From the NCBI GenBank assembly GCA_025153445.1, contig JANZNS010000001.1, positions 310,001 to 374,000 on the forward strand: 64,000 bases of DNA. The letters are read 5' to 3'. Positions 46,524 to 55,825 of the stretch are shown piece by piece. This stretch comes from Marinobacter sp. BGYM27 (GTDB lineage Bacteria > Pseudomonadota > Gammaproteobacteria > Pseudomonadales > Oleiphilaceae). Made by a program: the position numbers and the translations under genes. Positions within the stretch are counted from its first letter, which is position 1. Each line of letters begins with the position of its first letter. The notes below the pieces were generated by a model. The model was not told the DNA's origin, did not search any database, and worked only from the letters and a program-made list of their open reading frames with translations.

Positions 46524-48190
46524 CGGGTTACTCCTGTCGAGTCTTGCTCTGGCCGGCCTCGAATCAGCGCTTCCGGGTGCCGGCGCAGATAGTCCGACAG
46601 TTCGCGAACCGAGCGGGACATACGTTCCAGCTCATCGAGCGCCTGGCCAATGCGCTGACGCTCGGGCGAGTCGTAAGCAAAGCTGTCGGTCGCTGTTTGC
46701 AAGGTGGTTTTCATTTGGGACATCAGTTCATCGATGCCTTCCAGCGTTGTGCGGGTTGAAGGCAGCACGTCATTGTTGACGCTGGCTAATGTCTTCTTGA
46801 GTTCGGCCAGACTGCCGTCAAGGTTGGCGGCCATGCTCTCAAACGGAATAGCGCTGAATCGCTCAACCAGGTCAGCGAGCTGATCTTGCAGCTTGTCTAG
46901 ACTGGTGGCGCGGGTGGGAATCACCGCCACCTTGCCACTGGTGTCCATCCGGACGGTTTCTGATACGTCGTCCGGGTGAAACTCGAGTGCTATATGCAGT
47001 TGGCCGGTTAGCAGGTTACTTTTGCGTGCCTCTGCCTTCAGGCCTTGTTTAACAAACTGGTCGAACATCATCAGAACGGCATCTTTCTGGCTGTTCTTGC
47101 CTGATTGTGACTGGGTCAGTTTGCGATAGGCTTTGCCCATCAGTCGCGGATACACATCGGCTTCCACAATGACGGGGAAGGTTCTGTTCTGTTCGTCGTA
47201 ATCCAGTGAAACCGTACTCACTTCGCCGATTTTCTTACCCATGAAATACACTGGTGCGTCACTGCTCAGGCCTCTTAGCGACTGATCAAACCGCATGCTG
47301 ATAGCCTGTGAAGGTCCTTTTCCAGGGGCAAGTGCGGTGTCCTGATCATCAAATAACTGAAACTGGTTGTCGCTCGTAACGACCGGGTCAGCCGGTGTGT
47401 CGTCGGACTTCGGGGGGGAGCCAAAGGCGACACCTCCAGAGAGCACTGATAGTAACGATTCAGAGTTCACTTCAAGTCCGTTGGCGTTGACGCCGACCTT
47501 GATGCCGCTGGCATTCCAGAACCGGGTATCCGACGTGACGAACTTGTCGTTTGGCGCGTTGACGAAAATATCGAGATTTACGCCATCACCGGATTCATCG
47601 AGCTTGAATGAGACGACCTGACCCACCCGCACCTTTCTGAAGTAGACGGGGGACCCGATATCCAGCGAGCCAAGGTTGCGAGCTTTCAGCCGAAACCGGG
47701 TGCCGGGCTCGCCGTAGGTGACCGGTGGCGGAGACTCAAGACCGCTGAACGTCTCCGAGCGCTTGGATGATGTGCCAGGATCCGCAGCAATAAAATCACC
47801 GGAAAGCAGGGTATCGAGGCCGGAAACCCCTTCGGCGCCGACGCGCGGTCGCACGACCCAGTAGCGGGAATCTTCCCGGGTAAACGATGCCGCCTCGCGG
47901 TTCAGTTCAGCGGTGACAATGACGTTTTTGTGATCCTTGCTGAGTGTGACGTCGGTGACTTCGCCAATCACCACGTTGCGATACTTGATTGGCGATTTTT
48001 CTGCGGTCAGGCTGCCGGCAGTCTGGAACGTGATTTTGATGGTGGGGCCGGACTGCTGCCAGGACTGGTACAGCATGGACAGCCCAATCAGCACCGCGAC
48101 AATGGGCACCAGCCAGACCAGCGAAAGTCCCCAGCGTCGGGTGCGGATATCGGCATCACCTGCCTGGTTGTTCGTTCGGCCATCATTCAT
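46520..48190 (-). CDS. pqiB: PqiB-family MCE protein, envelope-spanning lipid transport
   Basis: A 556-residue protein with one N-terminal membrane helix (about 24-46) and three MCE domains (starting at about 48, 165 and 290). Each MCE unit has the YRNVVIGEV, FRKVRVGQV or FMGKKIGEV type of turn. A long helical tail (about 430-540) would form the needle. Length is close to E. coli PqiB (546). It moves lipids between inner and outer membranes. It overlaps the upstream pqiA gene by 8 nt. Confidence 0.93.
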   Translation of the reverse strand: MNDGRTNNQAGDADIRTRRWGLSLVWLVPIVAVLIGLSMLYQSWQQSGPTIKITFQTAGSLTAEKSPIKYRNVVIGEVTDVTLSKDHKNVIVTAELNREAASFTREDSRYWVVRPRVGAEGVSGLDTLLSGDFIAADPGTSSKRSETFSGLESPPPVTYGEPGTRFRLKARNLGSLDIGSPVYFRKVRVGQVVSFKLDESGDGVNLDIFVNAPNDKFVTSDTRFWNASGIKVGVNANGLEVNSESLLSVLSGGVAFGSPPKSDDTPADPVVTSDNQFQLFDDQDTALAPGKGPSQAISMRFDQSLRGLSSDAPVYFMGKKIGEVSTVSLDYDEQNRTFPVIVEADVYPRLMGKAYRKLTQSQSGKNSQKDAVLMMFDQFVKQGLKAEARKSNLLTGQLHIALEFHPDDVSETVRMDTSGKVAVIPTRATSLDKLQDQLADLVERFSAIPFESMAANLDGSLAELKKTLASVNNDVLPSTRTTLEGIDELMSQMKTTLQTATDSFAYDSPERQRIGQALDELERMSRSVRELSDYLRRHPEALIRGRPEQDSTGVTR

Positions 48191-48803
48191 GGTCGTGATT
48201 GTTATCCCATATCAATCGTGGATCAAAGGACAGTGTCGCCAGCATTGTTAATATGACCACTATACCGAAGAAGAGAATACCAAGCCGGGGCTCAATAACG
48301 CCAAATACGCCAAACTGGACCAGAGCGCTTAGCAGTCCGGCCACGAATACATCGAGCATAGACCAGTAGCCTATCAGCTCAAGCGCACGGAACAGACGGG
48401 TCCGGTCCCGACAGGACGCCAGATTGCGACGTGTCTGGACGGTGACCAGCAGGAGCGTCAATACCAGAAACTTGGTGACCGGTACGCCAATGCTGGCAAT
48501 GAATATGATGGCGGCAATGTCCCAGGAACCGCCCCGCCAGAGCTGCACGACGCTTCCCAGTATGGTGGGCGACGACTCTTTATAAAGAGAGCTGGTGTGC
48601 ATGATGGGCAGCAGGTTGGCTGGAATATAGAGCACCAGCGCAGCAATCATCAGCGCCCAGGTGCGGGACAGCGCGTTGGGCTTGCGGTGATGGAGCCTGG
48701 CTCCACAACGAGGGCAGCTATCTGGGGACTGATCCAGTGAGCAGCTCAGCTTGCAGCTGTGGCATAAGCGAAGATTCAGATCAGCGGCAAATGGCGGATT
48801 CAT
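48183..48803 (-). CDS. pqiA: PqiA-type membrane protein, second half-length copy
   Basis: A 206-residue membrane protein with one zinc ribbon (LCHSCKLSC and CPRCG) and about four membrane helices. It corresponds to one of the two repeats of E. coli PqiA. The ATG at 48803 overlaps the upstream stop by 4 nt (ATGA). It works at the inner membrane with PqiB and PqiC. Confidence 0.9.
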   Translation of the reverse strand: MNPPFAADLNLRLCHSCKLSCSLDQSPDSCPRCGARLHHRKPNALSRTWALMIAALVLYIPANLLPIMHTSSLYKESSPTILGSVVQLWRGGSWDIAAIIFIASIGVPVTKFLVLTLLLVTVQTRRNLASCRDRTRLFRALELIGYWSMLDVFVAGLLSALVQFGVFGVIEPRLGILFFGIVVILTMLATLSFDPRLIWDNNHDHE

Positions 48804-49399
48804 CGGGCGTCGTTCCATAGCAGCGGCAGGTCGCGACCTGCCAGGCCGATGATCAACATACTCAGCGCGGCCAGAGCAAACAGGCCGACTGCCGGAAAGA
48901 CATCCAGTCGCCCCGACAGTTTCACGACGCTGACCAGAGCGCCGAGCAGGAATACCTCAAGCATGCTCCAGGGTCGCAATGCTTCCAGCGCGCGCATCTG
49001 CCAACGAAAGCCGGGTGCCCGCTGATGTTTACGGGCAAAAGCAAATAGCCAGGTCATCATCGAAACCTGCAGTATCGGTACTGTCAGGGTCGCGAAAGCA
49101 ACCGTCAACGCCATAAGACCTATCGGGCCTTGAGCCAGCGCAAGGCTTGCATCCAGAAGGGTGGCAGAGTGCACTTGCCCCTGAACCCGAATGAACAGCA
49201 CCGGTACAAAGCATACGACCGCCATCATCAGCGCCGCTGTCACGCTCAGAGCCAGAGCCTGGTCAATCGAAAGCATCCGGTGACGCGCAATGATGCCGCC
49301 GCAACGCTGACAGGTCGCTTTCTGGTTACGGGCGAGTTGTGGCCGGTGGTAGGCCGAATCGCAGTACTCGCAAATAATAATGTCAGACGGATAACTCAT
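48800..49399 (-). CDS. pqiA: PqiA-type membrane protein, first half-length copy
   Basis: A 199-residue membrane protein with a zinc ribbon (CEYCDSAYHRP and CQRCGG) and about four membrane helices. It corresponds to the other repeat of full-length PqiA (about 417 residues in E. coli). It is the first gene of the pqiA-pqiA-pqiB-pqiC operon, and each later gene overlaps the one before it. Confidence 0.9.
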   Translation of the reverse strand: MSYPSDIIICEYCDSAYHRPQLARNQKATCQRCGGIIARHRMLSIDQALALSVTAALMMAVVCFVPVLFIRVQGQVHSATLLDASLALAQGPIGLMALTVAFATLTVPILQVSMMTWLFAFARKHQRAPGFRWQMRALEALRPWSMLEVFLLGALVSVVKLSGRLDVFPAVGLFALAALSMLIIGLAGRDLPLLWNDAR

Positions 49400-49781
49400 C
49401 GGATCAGATCCGGAAACCTCTGATTATGACTCTAAAAGGCTGCCCGCCGGGGCGCTCCCTGAAAGCCGAATGCGCCGCCAGGTCCAAAGCGGAAAACGGG
49501 GTGATATTTCTGCAACAAACTGAAAGATAAGTGATCTTTTGTCCAGTGGTGATTTGTTCATGTTGCCGTCCCTTGATTCAGAGAGACGCCTTAAGCATAG
49601 CCCGTACCTGGCGACAGGTCTCGTTGAGTGTGAAAGTGCTCTTCACCCGACGAGCAGAATCTTGCTACAGAGCATCGCGACGGCTGACGAATAGAGTGGC
49701 AGCGTCAGTACCCGTGCCATAATTGTCTTCACAATTTCGCAGCAAGGGCTGCGTCACGGATTATTGGAGGAGAGCTGACAA
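49400..49781. promoter_or_regulatory. 382-nt intergenic region between pqi operon and oxidoreductase gene
   Basis: No gene is supported here. The region must hold the divergent promoters of the pqi operon and the oxidoreductase gene. A 63-codon open frame at 49531-49722 has no ribosome site or recognisable product. I see no strong palindrome. Confidence 0.6.
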
Positions 49782-50735
49782 ATGAAAGCTGCCATTGTGG
49801 AAGATTACAAACGTCCGCCCCGATACACCGAATGCGATGACCCCATTGCCGGTGACAATGAAGTGGTGGTGACAGTGGCTGCCGCAGCATTAAGTCAGCT
49901 GGTTCGGGCCCAGTCATTGGGCAAACACTACAGTAGCCCCACGGTGCCTTTTGTTCCCGGAGTTGATGGCGTGGGGACGCTCGAGAACGGGCAACGGGTG
50001 TACTTTGCGTTCCCGAAAGCACCGGCTGGCGCAATGGCGGAGAAGGTTGCTGTCCAGAAAGACTATACCGTGGCGTTACCGGACGAAGTCGATAACGTTA
50101 TGGCTGCGGCAATCGCCAATCCGGGAATGTCTTCCTGGGCCGCGCTGACCGAACGTGCGTTTCTGAAGAAGGGCGAGTCGGTTCTGGTCAATGGTGCCAC
50201 AGGCGCATCCGGCAGGCTGGCAATTCAGATCGCGAAACAATTGGGCGCCGGTCGGGTGATTGCAACCGGACGCAACCCGGACTATGAGGCTGAGCTGCTG
50301 GCATTGGGCGCTGATACCTTTGTGCCGCTGGCCCAATCACCTGAGGCTTTGACGGACTGCTTCCGCAGGGAAATCGCCGAAGGCGTCGATGTGGTGCTTG
50401 ATTACCTGTGGGGGCCAACGGCCGTGGCGCTGATGACAGCTGCTGCTGATCATGCTGAGGGTGAAGCCGGAAGACGGATCCGTTTCGTGAATATCGGAGG
50501 TTTGGGGGGTGCCGTCATTGATCTGCCTGCCGCCGCGTTACGCAGCAGCGGGCTTGAATTGATGGGCAGTGGCCTTGGTAGCGTCTCCAATGCGGCACTG
50601 GTCAAATGCATTGGTGAGATGTTCAAGGTCATTCACTCTGCCAACCTGCAGGTTGATGCCATGGCAGTGCCACTGACGGATGTCGAGACGGCCTGGACCG
50701 GGAGTGGCGGCGGCCGAATCGTATTTACGTTGTAA
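49782..50735 (+). CDS. Zinc-less medium-chain dehydrogenase/reductase (quinone-oxidoreductase-like)
   Basis: A 317-residue MDR protein. It has an N-terminal GroES-like domain with FVPGVDGVGTLENGQRV and a Rossmann domain with VNGATGASGRLAIQIAKQLG binding NADPH. The catalytic and structural zinc Cys residues of alcohol dehydrogenases are missing. GGAGGAG precedes the ATG by about 8 nt. The substrate is unknown. Confidence 0.87.
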   Translation: MKAAIVEDYKRPPRYTECDDPIAGDNEVVVTVAAAALSQLVRAQSLGKHYSSPTVPFVPGVDGVGTLENGQRVYFAFPKAPAGAMAEKVAVQKDYTVALPDEVDNVMAAAIANPGMSSWAALTERAFLKKGESVLVNGATGASGRLAIQIAKQLGAGRVIATGRNPDYEAELLALGADTFVPLAQSPEALTDCFRREIAEGVDVVLDYLWGPTAVALMTAAADHAEGEAGRRIRFVNIGGLGGAVIDLPAAALRSSGLELMGSGLGSVSNAALVKCIGEMFKVIHSANLQVDAMAVPLTDVETAWTGSGGGRIVFTL

Positions 50736-50748
50736 CAAGGACCTGTGT

Positions 50749-51189
50749 TCAGCCGTGCTTAACATTCATGTTGATCTCGGCTGTAAAGCACAGTGTATCG
50801 TCGGTGTCGTAGGCGCCGACAGTCACGATAATGCCGCCTTCCTTGCTGAAATCGACCTCGCTGCCATCGGCAATCACGTTCAGGTCTGTTTTAGCCTTGG
50901 CCAGGTATTTCACCGTCATCCCCTGGGGAATCCAGCGCGCACCTGCCGGAATGCTGGCGTCGGTCACCATGCCGGCAACCAGTTCGGCGGCGTTGCACAT
51001 GGCGATCGCGTGAACTGTGCCAATGTGGTTGTGCACTTTCTTCTGGTTCCGCAATGTCAGCGCGGCGTAGCCCTGGCGAAGTGCCGTGACTTCAGGATCA
51101 ATTGTAGAGAAGTAGGGCGCAATCGTACCGATACCGGCCGAAAACTGCTCTGGTCCCATCTGTTCGAACATCTTCAGAAACTGACTCAT
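50749..51189 (-). CDS. DUF4442 hot-dog-fold protein, putative acyl-CoA thioesterase
   Basis: A 146-residue protein. ATG 51189 has GGAAAG just upstream. VHNHIGTVHAIAMCNAAELVAG is the hot-dog helix, and the rest fits DUF4442, a YiiD/PaaI-like thioesterase family. It is the last gene of the marR-hydrolase-DUF4442 operon. A frame reaching to 51318 overlaps the hydrolase gene and is rejected. Confidence 0.85.
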   Translation of the reverse strand: MSQFLKMFEQMGPEQFSAGIGTIAPYFSTIDPEVTALRQGYAALTLRNQKKVHNHIGTVHAIAMCNAAELVAGMVTDASIPAGARWIPQGMTVKYLAKAKTDLNVIADGSEVDFSKEGGIIVTVGAYDTDDTLCFTAEINMNVKHG

Positions 51190-51241
51190 GGTGTCTTTCC
51201 TTTTTGGTTTTATGGTGTTTTGCCAGTGATAGCAACGGGAC

Positions 51242-52120
51242 TCAGCTGAGCAGCGGCAGCAGTTGCCCCGCCCAGATGGACTCGCGATAGCGCTCGCGGA
51301 ACCAGCCCAGATGGCCAATGTGCTGCTCGTCGATATCCTGCGGCGCTATGCGCGTCAGGGTGACGGGCGCGTTGCTGTAGAAGCTGTGAAGGGATTCCAC
51401 GTTGTGCCGGGACATCATCTCGTCATCGGTAAAAGCGACAGAGGTGATGGGGACAGTAACGGCAGCAAACTGATTGCGTATAACGGTGCCTTCGGCCCCA
51501 ACGGCATATTCCGGGTTCAGGCACCAGCGGCGCCATTGGCGCATCACGTTGGCCGGAAGGTCGCCTACCATTTTCAGCCGAACGCCGGGAAAGTAGCCGC
51601 AAAGCGGCACGCTGATCGGAGCCAGTACATACCAGAGTAGCCATGCCACACGCTTGGTCGGTGGCGAATTCTTAAGCCAGTAGCCACTGCCGCACGCCAT
51701 CGTCACAATATTATCTAACTCGTTGACGCGAGGTGTCATGCCCAGTAACTGCCCGCCCACGCTGTGGCCAATCCACTGCAACCGAAGCTCAGGATAATGC
51801 TCGCGGGCAAATCCGATCACCGAGTTGCAGTCTTCCGTCGCCCATTCAATTACCGAGGTATCGCACTCCCGTAGGTGCGTCTCGAGGGATGCCCCCATAC
51901 CGAAATAATCGAAGGTGATGGCAGTAACCCCCTGCGAGCACAGATAGCGGGCGAACTTTTCATAGTAGCGCTGGGCGATGCCCATGGCGCCGGCGATGAT
52001 GACGACCGAGCGGGGCCGATCGGCAGCAAACAGGCGCAGGCTGATCTTGTGACCGGCCGGTGTATTCAGCGAAAGGGTCTGAAAATCGTTCTGGACGATT
52101 GATTGTTCCTGAGCTGACAT
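51242..52120 (-). CDS. Alpha/beta hydrolase, serine esterase-like
   Basis: A 292-residue hydrolase. It has FDYFGMGASL, a nucleophile elbow GHSVGGQ (Ser about 139), and a late His in DEQHIGHLGWF. The acid is probably Asp in VAFTDDEMM. It resembles a little-studied family of predicted hydrolases with a hydrophobic lid (VAWLLWYVLAPISVPL). It lies 24 nt after the marR gene. The substrate may be an acyl ester, since a thioesterase-like gene follows. Confidence 0.84.
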   Translation of the reverse strand: MSAQEQSIVQNDFQTLSLNTPAGHKISLRLFAADRPRSVVIIAGAMGIAQRYYEKFARYLCSQGVTAITFDYFGMGASLETHLRECDTSVIEWATEDCNSVIGFAREHYPELRLQWIGHSVGGQLLGMTPRVNELDNIVTMACGSGYWLKNSPPTKRVAWLLWYVLAPISVPLCGYFPGVRLKMVGDLPANVMRQWRRWCLNPEYAVGAEGTVIRNQFAAVTVPITSVAFTDDEMMSRHNVESLHSFYSNAPVTLTRIAPQDIDEQHIGHLGWFRERYRESIWAGQLLPLLS

Positions 52121-52144
52121 GGAGGCTCCTGAAGGCTTATCGGG

Positions 52145-52570
52145 TTAGAAGGCGGTAACCAGGCGGTTTAGAAAACGCAGAATGACCTGCACCTCGTCTT
52201 CGCTGAAGCCTTCTTTCATAACGGCATTCAACTGCGTGATCAGTGGCTTGGCTTCTTCGATCTTGCTGCGCCCCAATTCGGTCAGATGCAGGCGGGATGC
52301 GCGACCGTCTTTGTCGCAGGCGCGACGCTCTACAAGCCCGTTCTGTACCATGCGCGTGGCCAACCCGGTAAGGGCTGAATTGTTGAGGTGGAGCCGCTTG
52401 GCGACATCCTTGAGAAGGCAGCCATCATCCTGATCGATCAACATTAGCGCGCCGAGCTGGGTGACTGAGACCCCGAGGGCATCCTCGCTCTGTTGGTCTG
52501 CATACTTGTACACCTTGTGACGGGCGATATTGAGAAGATAGAAAAGTCGCTGATCCATTTGTTCTACCAT
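52145..52570 (-). CDS. MarR-family regulator
   Basis: A 141-residue winged-helix regulator. The recognition region is LLKDVAKRLHLNNSALTGLATRMVQNGLV (residues about 54-82), and the wing is DKDGRASRLHLTELG. It is the first gene of a three-gene operon with the hydrolase and DUF4442 gene, and probably represses it from the palindrome just upstream of its start. Confidence 0.9.
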   Translation of the reverse strand: MVEQMDQRLFYLLNIARHKVYKYADQQSEDALGVSVTQLGALMLIDQDDGCLLKDVAKRLHLNNSALTGLATRMVQNGLVERRACDKDGRASRLHLTELGRSKIEEAKPLITQLNAVMKEGFSEDEVQVILRFLNRLVTAF

Positions 52571-52575
52571 TTACT

Positions 52576-52598
52576 ACACGTGTGAACTAAATATAGTT
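52576..52598 (-). promoter_or_regulatory. Candidate MarR operator
   Basis: Two palindromes lie within 30 nt of the marR ATG: ACACGTGT (52576-52583) and AACTA-AATA-TAGTT (52585-52598). The region is AT-rich and would overlap the promoter, the usual layout for MarR autorepression. Confidence 0.45.
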
Positions 52599-52695
52599 TA
52601 TATATGTAATAAATGGCAAGCGGAAAATGTGATGCATTTCGGTATAGGGGAGGCCGCCATTGCGGAGCATGGGGGGGCATGGGTTTGAGTTTAGC

Positions 52696-53232
52696 TTATT
52701 TGACTCGCTGTTTTTCAAGCTTCCGGGCCAGCGTGCGGCGGTGCATGCCGAGCCGGCGAGCGGTTTCGGAAATATTGAAGTCGGTTTCGGCCAGTACCTG
52801 ATGAATGCGTTCCCATTCCAGGGTTTTGATGGAGGTAGGGCGGTTAGTCAGTTCTACTTCGCCCGAGCCCGCCACATGGCCGAAAGCTGCTTCGATATCG
52901 TCGGTGTTCGAGGGTTTTGCGAGGTATTGGCAGGCGCCGAGTTTGACGGCTTCGACAGCCGTGTTGATGCTGGCAAATCCAGTTAGTACGACTATCAGCA
53001 TTTTGGGGTCGTGCTGGTGCAGAAGCTGCACACATTCGAGCCCCGAGGAGCTGCCGCTTAACTTGAGATCCACCACCGCATAACCGGGAGAATGTTGTTT
53101 GAGCAGTTCGACGGCATCGTCGCGGGTGGAGGCGATCAGTACATCATAGTCCCGGCGGCGGAAAGAACGCGCCAGTGTGCGGGCAAATGCTTCGTCATCT
53201 TCGATTATCAGCAGCAATCGTTCAGATACCAT
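52696..53232 (-). CDS. regA: Redox response regulator of the RegA/PrrA/RoxR type
   Basis: A 178-residue response regulator. The receiver has acidic residues at 11-13 and the phospho-acceptor Asp55 in YAVVDLKLSG, plus a late Lys in YLAKPSN. The C-terminal Fis-type helix-turn-helix NISETARRLGMHRRTLARKL is diagnostic of RegA. ATG 53232 overlaps the regB stop by 11 nt. It should bind DNA and control respiratory genes. Confidence 0.9.
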   Translation of the reverse strand: MVSERLLLIIEDDEAFARTLARSFRRRDYDVLIASTRDDAVELLKQHSPGYAVVDLKLSGSSSGLECVQLLHQHDPKMLIVVLTGFASINTAVEAVKLGACQYLAKPSNTDDIEAAFGHVAGSGEVELTNRPTSIKTLEWERIHQVLAETDFNISETARRLGMHRRTLARKLEKQRVK

Positions 53233-54571
53233 GTCTTGGGTCCTGTTCGAGAGATATCGCCACAAGAGGCAAGGTCAATTGCACCACTGCGCCGCCTTCC
53301 GGGCGATTGCGCGCGGTCACCGTGCCGCCCAGTGTACGGGCAACATTGACGCTGAGAAACAGGCCCAGGCCTCCGCCAGGCCTGCCTTTGCTCGACTGGT
53401 AAGGTTTGCCGAACTCGGCCAGCATAGCGGAGGGGAAGCCCGGGCCGGTATCCGTGATAACCAGTCTGAGGGTGTCGCTCTCGCGGCTGACATCAAGCCT
53501 GACCCAGTGGGGTGAGGCCTCAAGGGCGTTATCAAGAACGTTCCAGATCATCTGCTTCAGCGCGGTATCAAAAACCACAGGCACGTCGGCTTCGATGCGG
53601 TTGTCGTAAAGAAAAACCTCAATAGGCCTGATTGCACGCCACTCGTGCACAAGATCATCCAGAAAAGTGCAGAGCGTGGTTTTCATCGATGACTCACCCC
53701 GCGTCTCGCCGGCCGACAGCAGGATGCCGCTGACAATGGTTTTACAGCGCTGAAGCTGTGTCTGCATCTCGGTGATTTCTTCCTGCATTTCGGCGTTGTG
53801 CTCGAGTTCAGGCATTCGCCGCCAGTCTCCCAGAATGACCGACAGAGTTGCCAGCGGCGTGCCAAGCTCATGGGCTGCGCCGGAAGCCAGCAAGCCCATT
53901 CGGACAATGTGCTCTTCCTCAGCTGCGCGTTGTCGCATGTCGGCCAGTTGGGCGTCGCCGGAACGCATGTTGCGGGTGATACGGGTGATCACAACGGCGA
54001 CCAGAATGGCGTTCAGCAGGAAGCTGATCAACATGCCTTCGACATAGAGGGCAGAGTAGGGGTGAGTGCTGTCGACCATAGGGTGCAGCGGAATGTAAAA
54101 CACGGCCAGGCCCGACAGGCAAAGCCCGGCAATCCCGACAACAATCCAGGTCGACCAGACTTCAAGCAAGACCGCGCTCAGGATGACCTGAAGCAGATAC
54201 AGGAAGGTAAAGGGATTGGTAGCGCCGCCACTGAAATACAGTTGCAGTGTCAGGCTGACAACGTCCAGTAGCAGGGCGGAGAACAGCTGGCGGTTGGTCA
54301 CGGCTTGTTCGGCGCCCAGGCGCCACTGGCTGAACAGGTTAAAAATGACCAGCCAGGCGACAACCGTCATCATCGGCAGTAGCGGGAGCTTGAAGCCGAA
54401 AGCCAGACTGACGACCGAAATGGTTGTGATTTGTCCGACAACTGCAATCCAGCGTAACTGGATGAGCAGTTGCATGTTCTTGCGGCCGCCCGAAATGCCT
54501 GCGCCATGAGCGGCTATCCAACGTGATTTCAAACTGCTCTCGCTTGCCAGAGTGTTGGCAGAATCAGTCAC
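53222..54571 (-). CDS. regB: Redox sensor histidine kinase of the RegB/PrrB/RoxS type
   Basis: A 449-residue membrane kinase. About six membrane helices contain the quinone-linked motif SGGATNPF (114-121). The H-box is AHELGTPLATL with His234. The conserved redox-active Cys276 lies in QRCKTIV, and the ATPase domain has TGPGFPSAM. The GTG at 54571 overlaps the SURF1 stop by 8 nt and has GGAG seven nt upstream. An ATG at 54649 would overlap SURF1 by 86 nt. It probably senses the quinone pool or redox state. Confidence 0.9.
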   Translation of the reverse strand: MTDSANTLASESSLKSRWIAAHGAGISGGRKNMQLLIQLRWIAVVGQITTISVVSLAFGFKLPLLPMMTVVAWLVIFNLFSQWRLGAEQAVTNRQLFSALLLDVVSLTLQLYFSGGATNPFTFLYLLQVILSAVLLEVWSTWIVVGIAGLCLSGLAVFYIPLHPMVDSTHPYSALYVEGMLISFLLNAILVAVVITRITRNMRSGDAQLADMRQRAAEEEHIVRMGLLASGAAHELGTPLATLSVILGDWRRMPELEHNAEMQEEITEMQTQLQRCKTIVSGILLSAGETRGESSMKTTLCTFLDDLVHEWRAIRPIEVFLYDNRIEADVPVVFDTALKQMIWNVLDNALEASPHWVRLDVSRESDTLRLVITDTGPGFPSAMLAEFGKPYQSSKGRPGGGLGLFLSVNVARTLGGTVTARNRPEGGAVVQLTLPLVAISLEQDPRHGI

Positions 54572-55421
54572 CTGGCTGCTCCGGGGAGGTGTGACTGCTG
54601 GAATTGGACGCTGCACGGCGACGCCAGCGCCGGCGTTCTTCACTGCCAACCCACAAACCGCCTGCGGCCACCATCAGTGCGAGAGTATACCAAGTGAACG
54701 CGTAGCCAAGGTGGTTGTTGTGGAACGAGATCACGGTGAGGCCCCCTACAGGCTCTGACCAGGTCGTTTTCAGCGCATTGAGATCCGGTGGGTTAGGCCC
54801 TGCATCGGCATCAATGAAATAGGGTGCAACCTGGGTGAGCCCCCGTGACGCCGCAATAGCGGCGACATCGCGGGAATGCCAGCGATCAGCTGCCGGATCA
54901 TTGTCCCTCAAAAAGCCACCACCGGGCTCTGTTATACGCAGCAGACCGGTGACCTGGGTCATCCCGTTTGCCTGGTCCTCCTTCGGCTTGGGTGATTCTG
55001 TTGTGCCGGTCGACACAAAGCCGCGATTGACGAGAATGATGGAGCCATCAGCCTGCTTCAGTGGTGTCAGCAGCCAGAAACCGCCGCCAAGCTCCGTTGT
55101 TGCCTGAACCCGGGCCGTAAGGTCGTAGAGGAATGTGCCAGTCGCTGTGATATGCCGGTATTCATCGCTTTTTGCGGTAATGTCTGGCCATTTTTTAGGG
55201 CCGGGTGCGTCTACAGCAGGGGCATTGACCCGTTGATTAACTCGCTCGATCAGATCGAGTTTCCAGTGCAGGCGTTGGACCTGCCAGGTACCGAGTGCCA
55301 GAAAGCCGGCAAAGACGAGAAGTATGAGAAATGCCCAAACGGCGACCTTGGTCACCGAGTGGGGAAGTGGCCCTGCGTCGCCGGGTGACGAGGCAGGGCC
55401 GGAGTGCGGCTGATTAACCAT
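54564..55421 (-). CDS. SURF1-family oxidase assembly protein
   Basis: A 285-residue protein with one membrane helix near each end (about 27-47 and 245-262) and a periplasmic domain with GTWQVQRLHWKLDLIERV and ILVNRGFV. SURF1 helps insert heme into heme-copper oxidases. Its ATG overlaps the cyoD TAA by one nt (TAATG). Its presence in a quinol oxidase operon, in place of cyoE, is notable. Confidence 0.9.
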   Translation of the reverse strand: MVNQPHSGPASSPGDAGPLPHSVTKVAVWAFLILLVFAGFLALGTWQVQRLHWKLDLIERVNQRVNAPAVDAPGPKKWPDITAKSDEYRHITATGTFLYDLTARVQATTELGGGFWLLTPLKQADGSIILVNRGFVSTGTTESPKPKEDQANGMTQVTGLLRITEPGGGFLRDNDPAADRWHSRDVAAIAASRGLTQVAPYFIDADAGPNPPDLNALKTTWSEPVGGLTVISFHNNHLGYAFTWYTLALMVAAGGLWVGSEERRRWRRRAASNSSSHTSPEQPGD

Positions 55422-55825
55422 TACATCTTCTGGGTGGGCTCGGACATCATGCCGGGCATCATATTGGTGTTCAGATGGTACATAACCCAGATAGAGCCGA
55501 TCAGGGTGATCGCGACCAGCATCACGGTGAAGATCAGCGCCAGCATATTCCAGCCGCCCTCTGACTCCGTGTTCATATGCAGGAAGTAGATCATGTGAAC
55601 GACGATCTGGACTGCGGCAAAGGCCAGAATCACGATGGCGGTCACGCCGGGATCTGCGATGACATCGCCCATCACCAGCCAGAAGGGGATGGCTGTCAGG
55701 ATTACCGACAGCACAAACCCGATGGTGTAGTCCTTCAGGCTGCCGTGACTGGCGTGGTCGTCATGATGATCGTGACCATGATTATGGTCGTCGCCATGAG
55801 CCGGGTGTGCATTATGTTCGCTCAT
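55421..55825 (-). CDS. cyoD: Cytochrome bo3 ubiquinol oxidase subunit IV
   Basis: A 134-residue membrane protein. A His/Asp-rich N-terminus (residues 3-25) precedes three membrane helices with AAVQIVVHMIYFLHMN. It overlaps cyoC by one nt (TGATG). The His-rich tail is longer than in E. coli CyoD (about 109 residues) and could bind metal. Confidence 0.91.
   Translation of the reverse strand: MSEHNAHPAHGDDHNHGHDHHDDHASHGSLKDYTIGFVLSVILTAIPFWLVMGDVIADPGVTAIVILAFAAVQIVVHMIYFLHMNTESEGGWNMLALIFTVMLVAITLIGSIWVMYHLNTNMMPGMMSEPTQKM

Noticed and set aside
49531-49722. 63-codon frame in the pqi/oxidoreductase gap
   Set aside because: No ribosome site, no signal peptide or family feature; composition is that of non-coding sequence.
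54572-54649. Longer N-terminus for RegB
   Set aside because: It would overlap SURF1 by 86 nt. GTG 54571 has a ribosome site and the short overlap seen in the rest of the operon.
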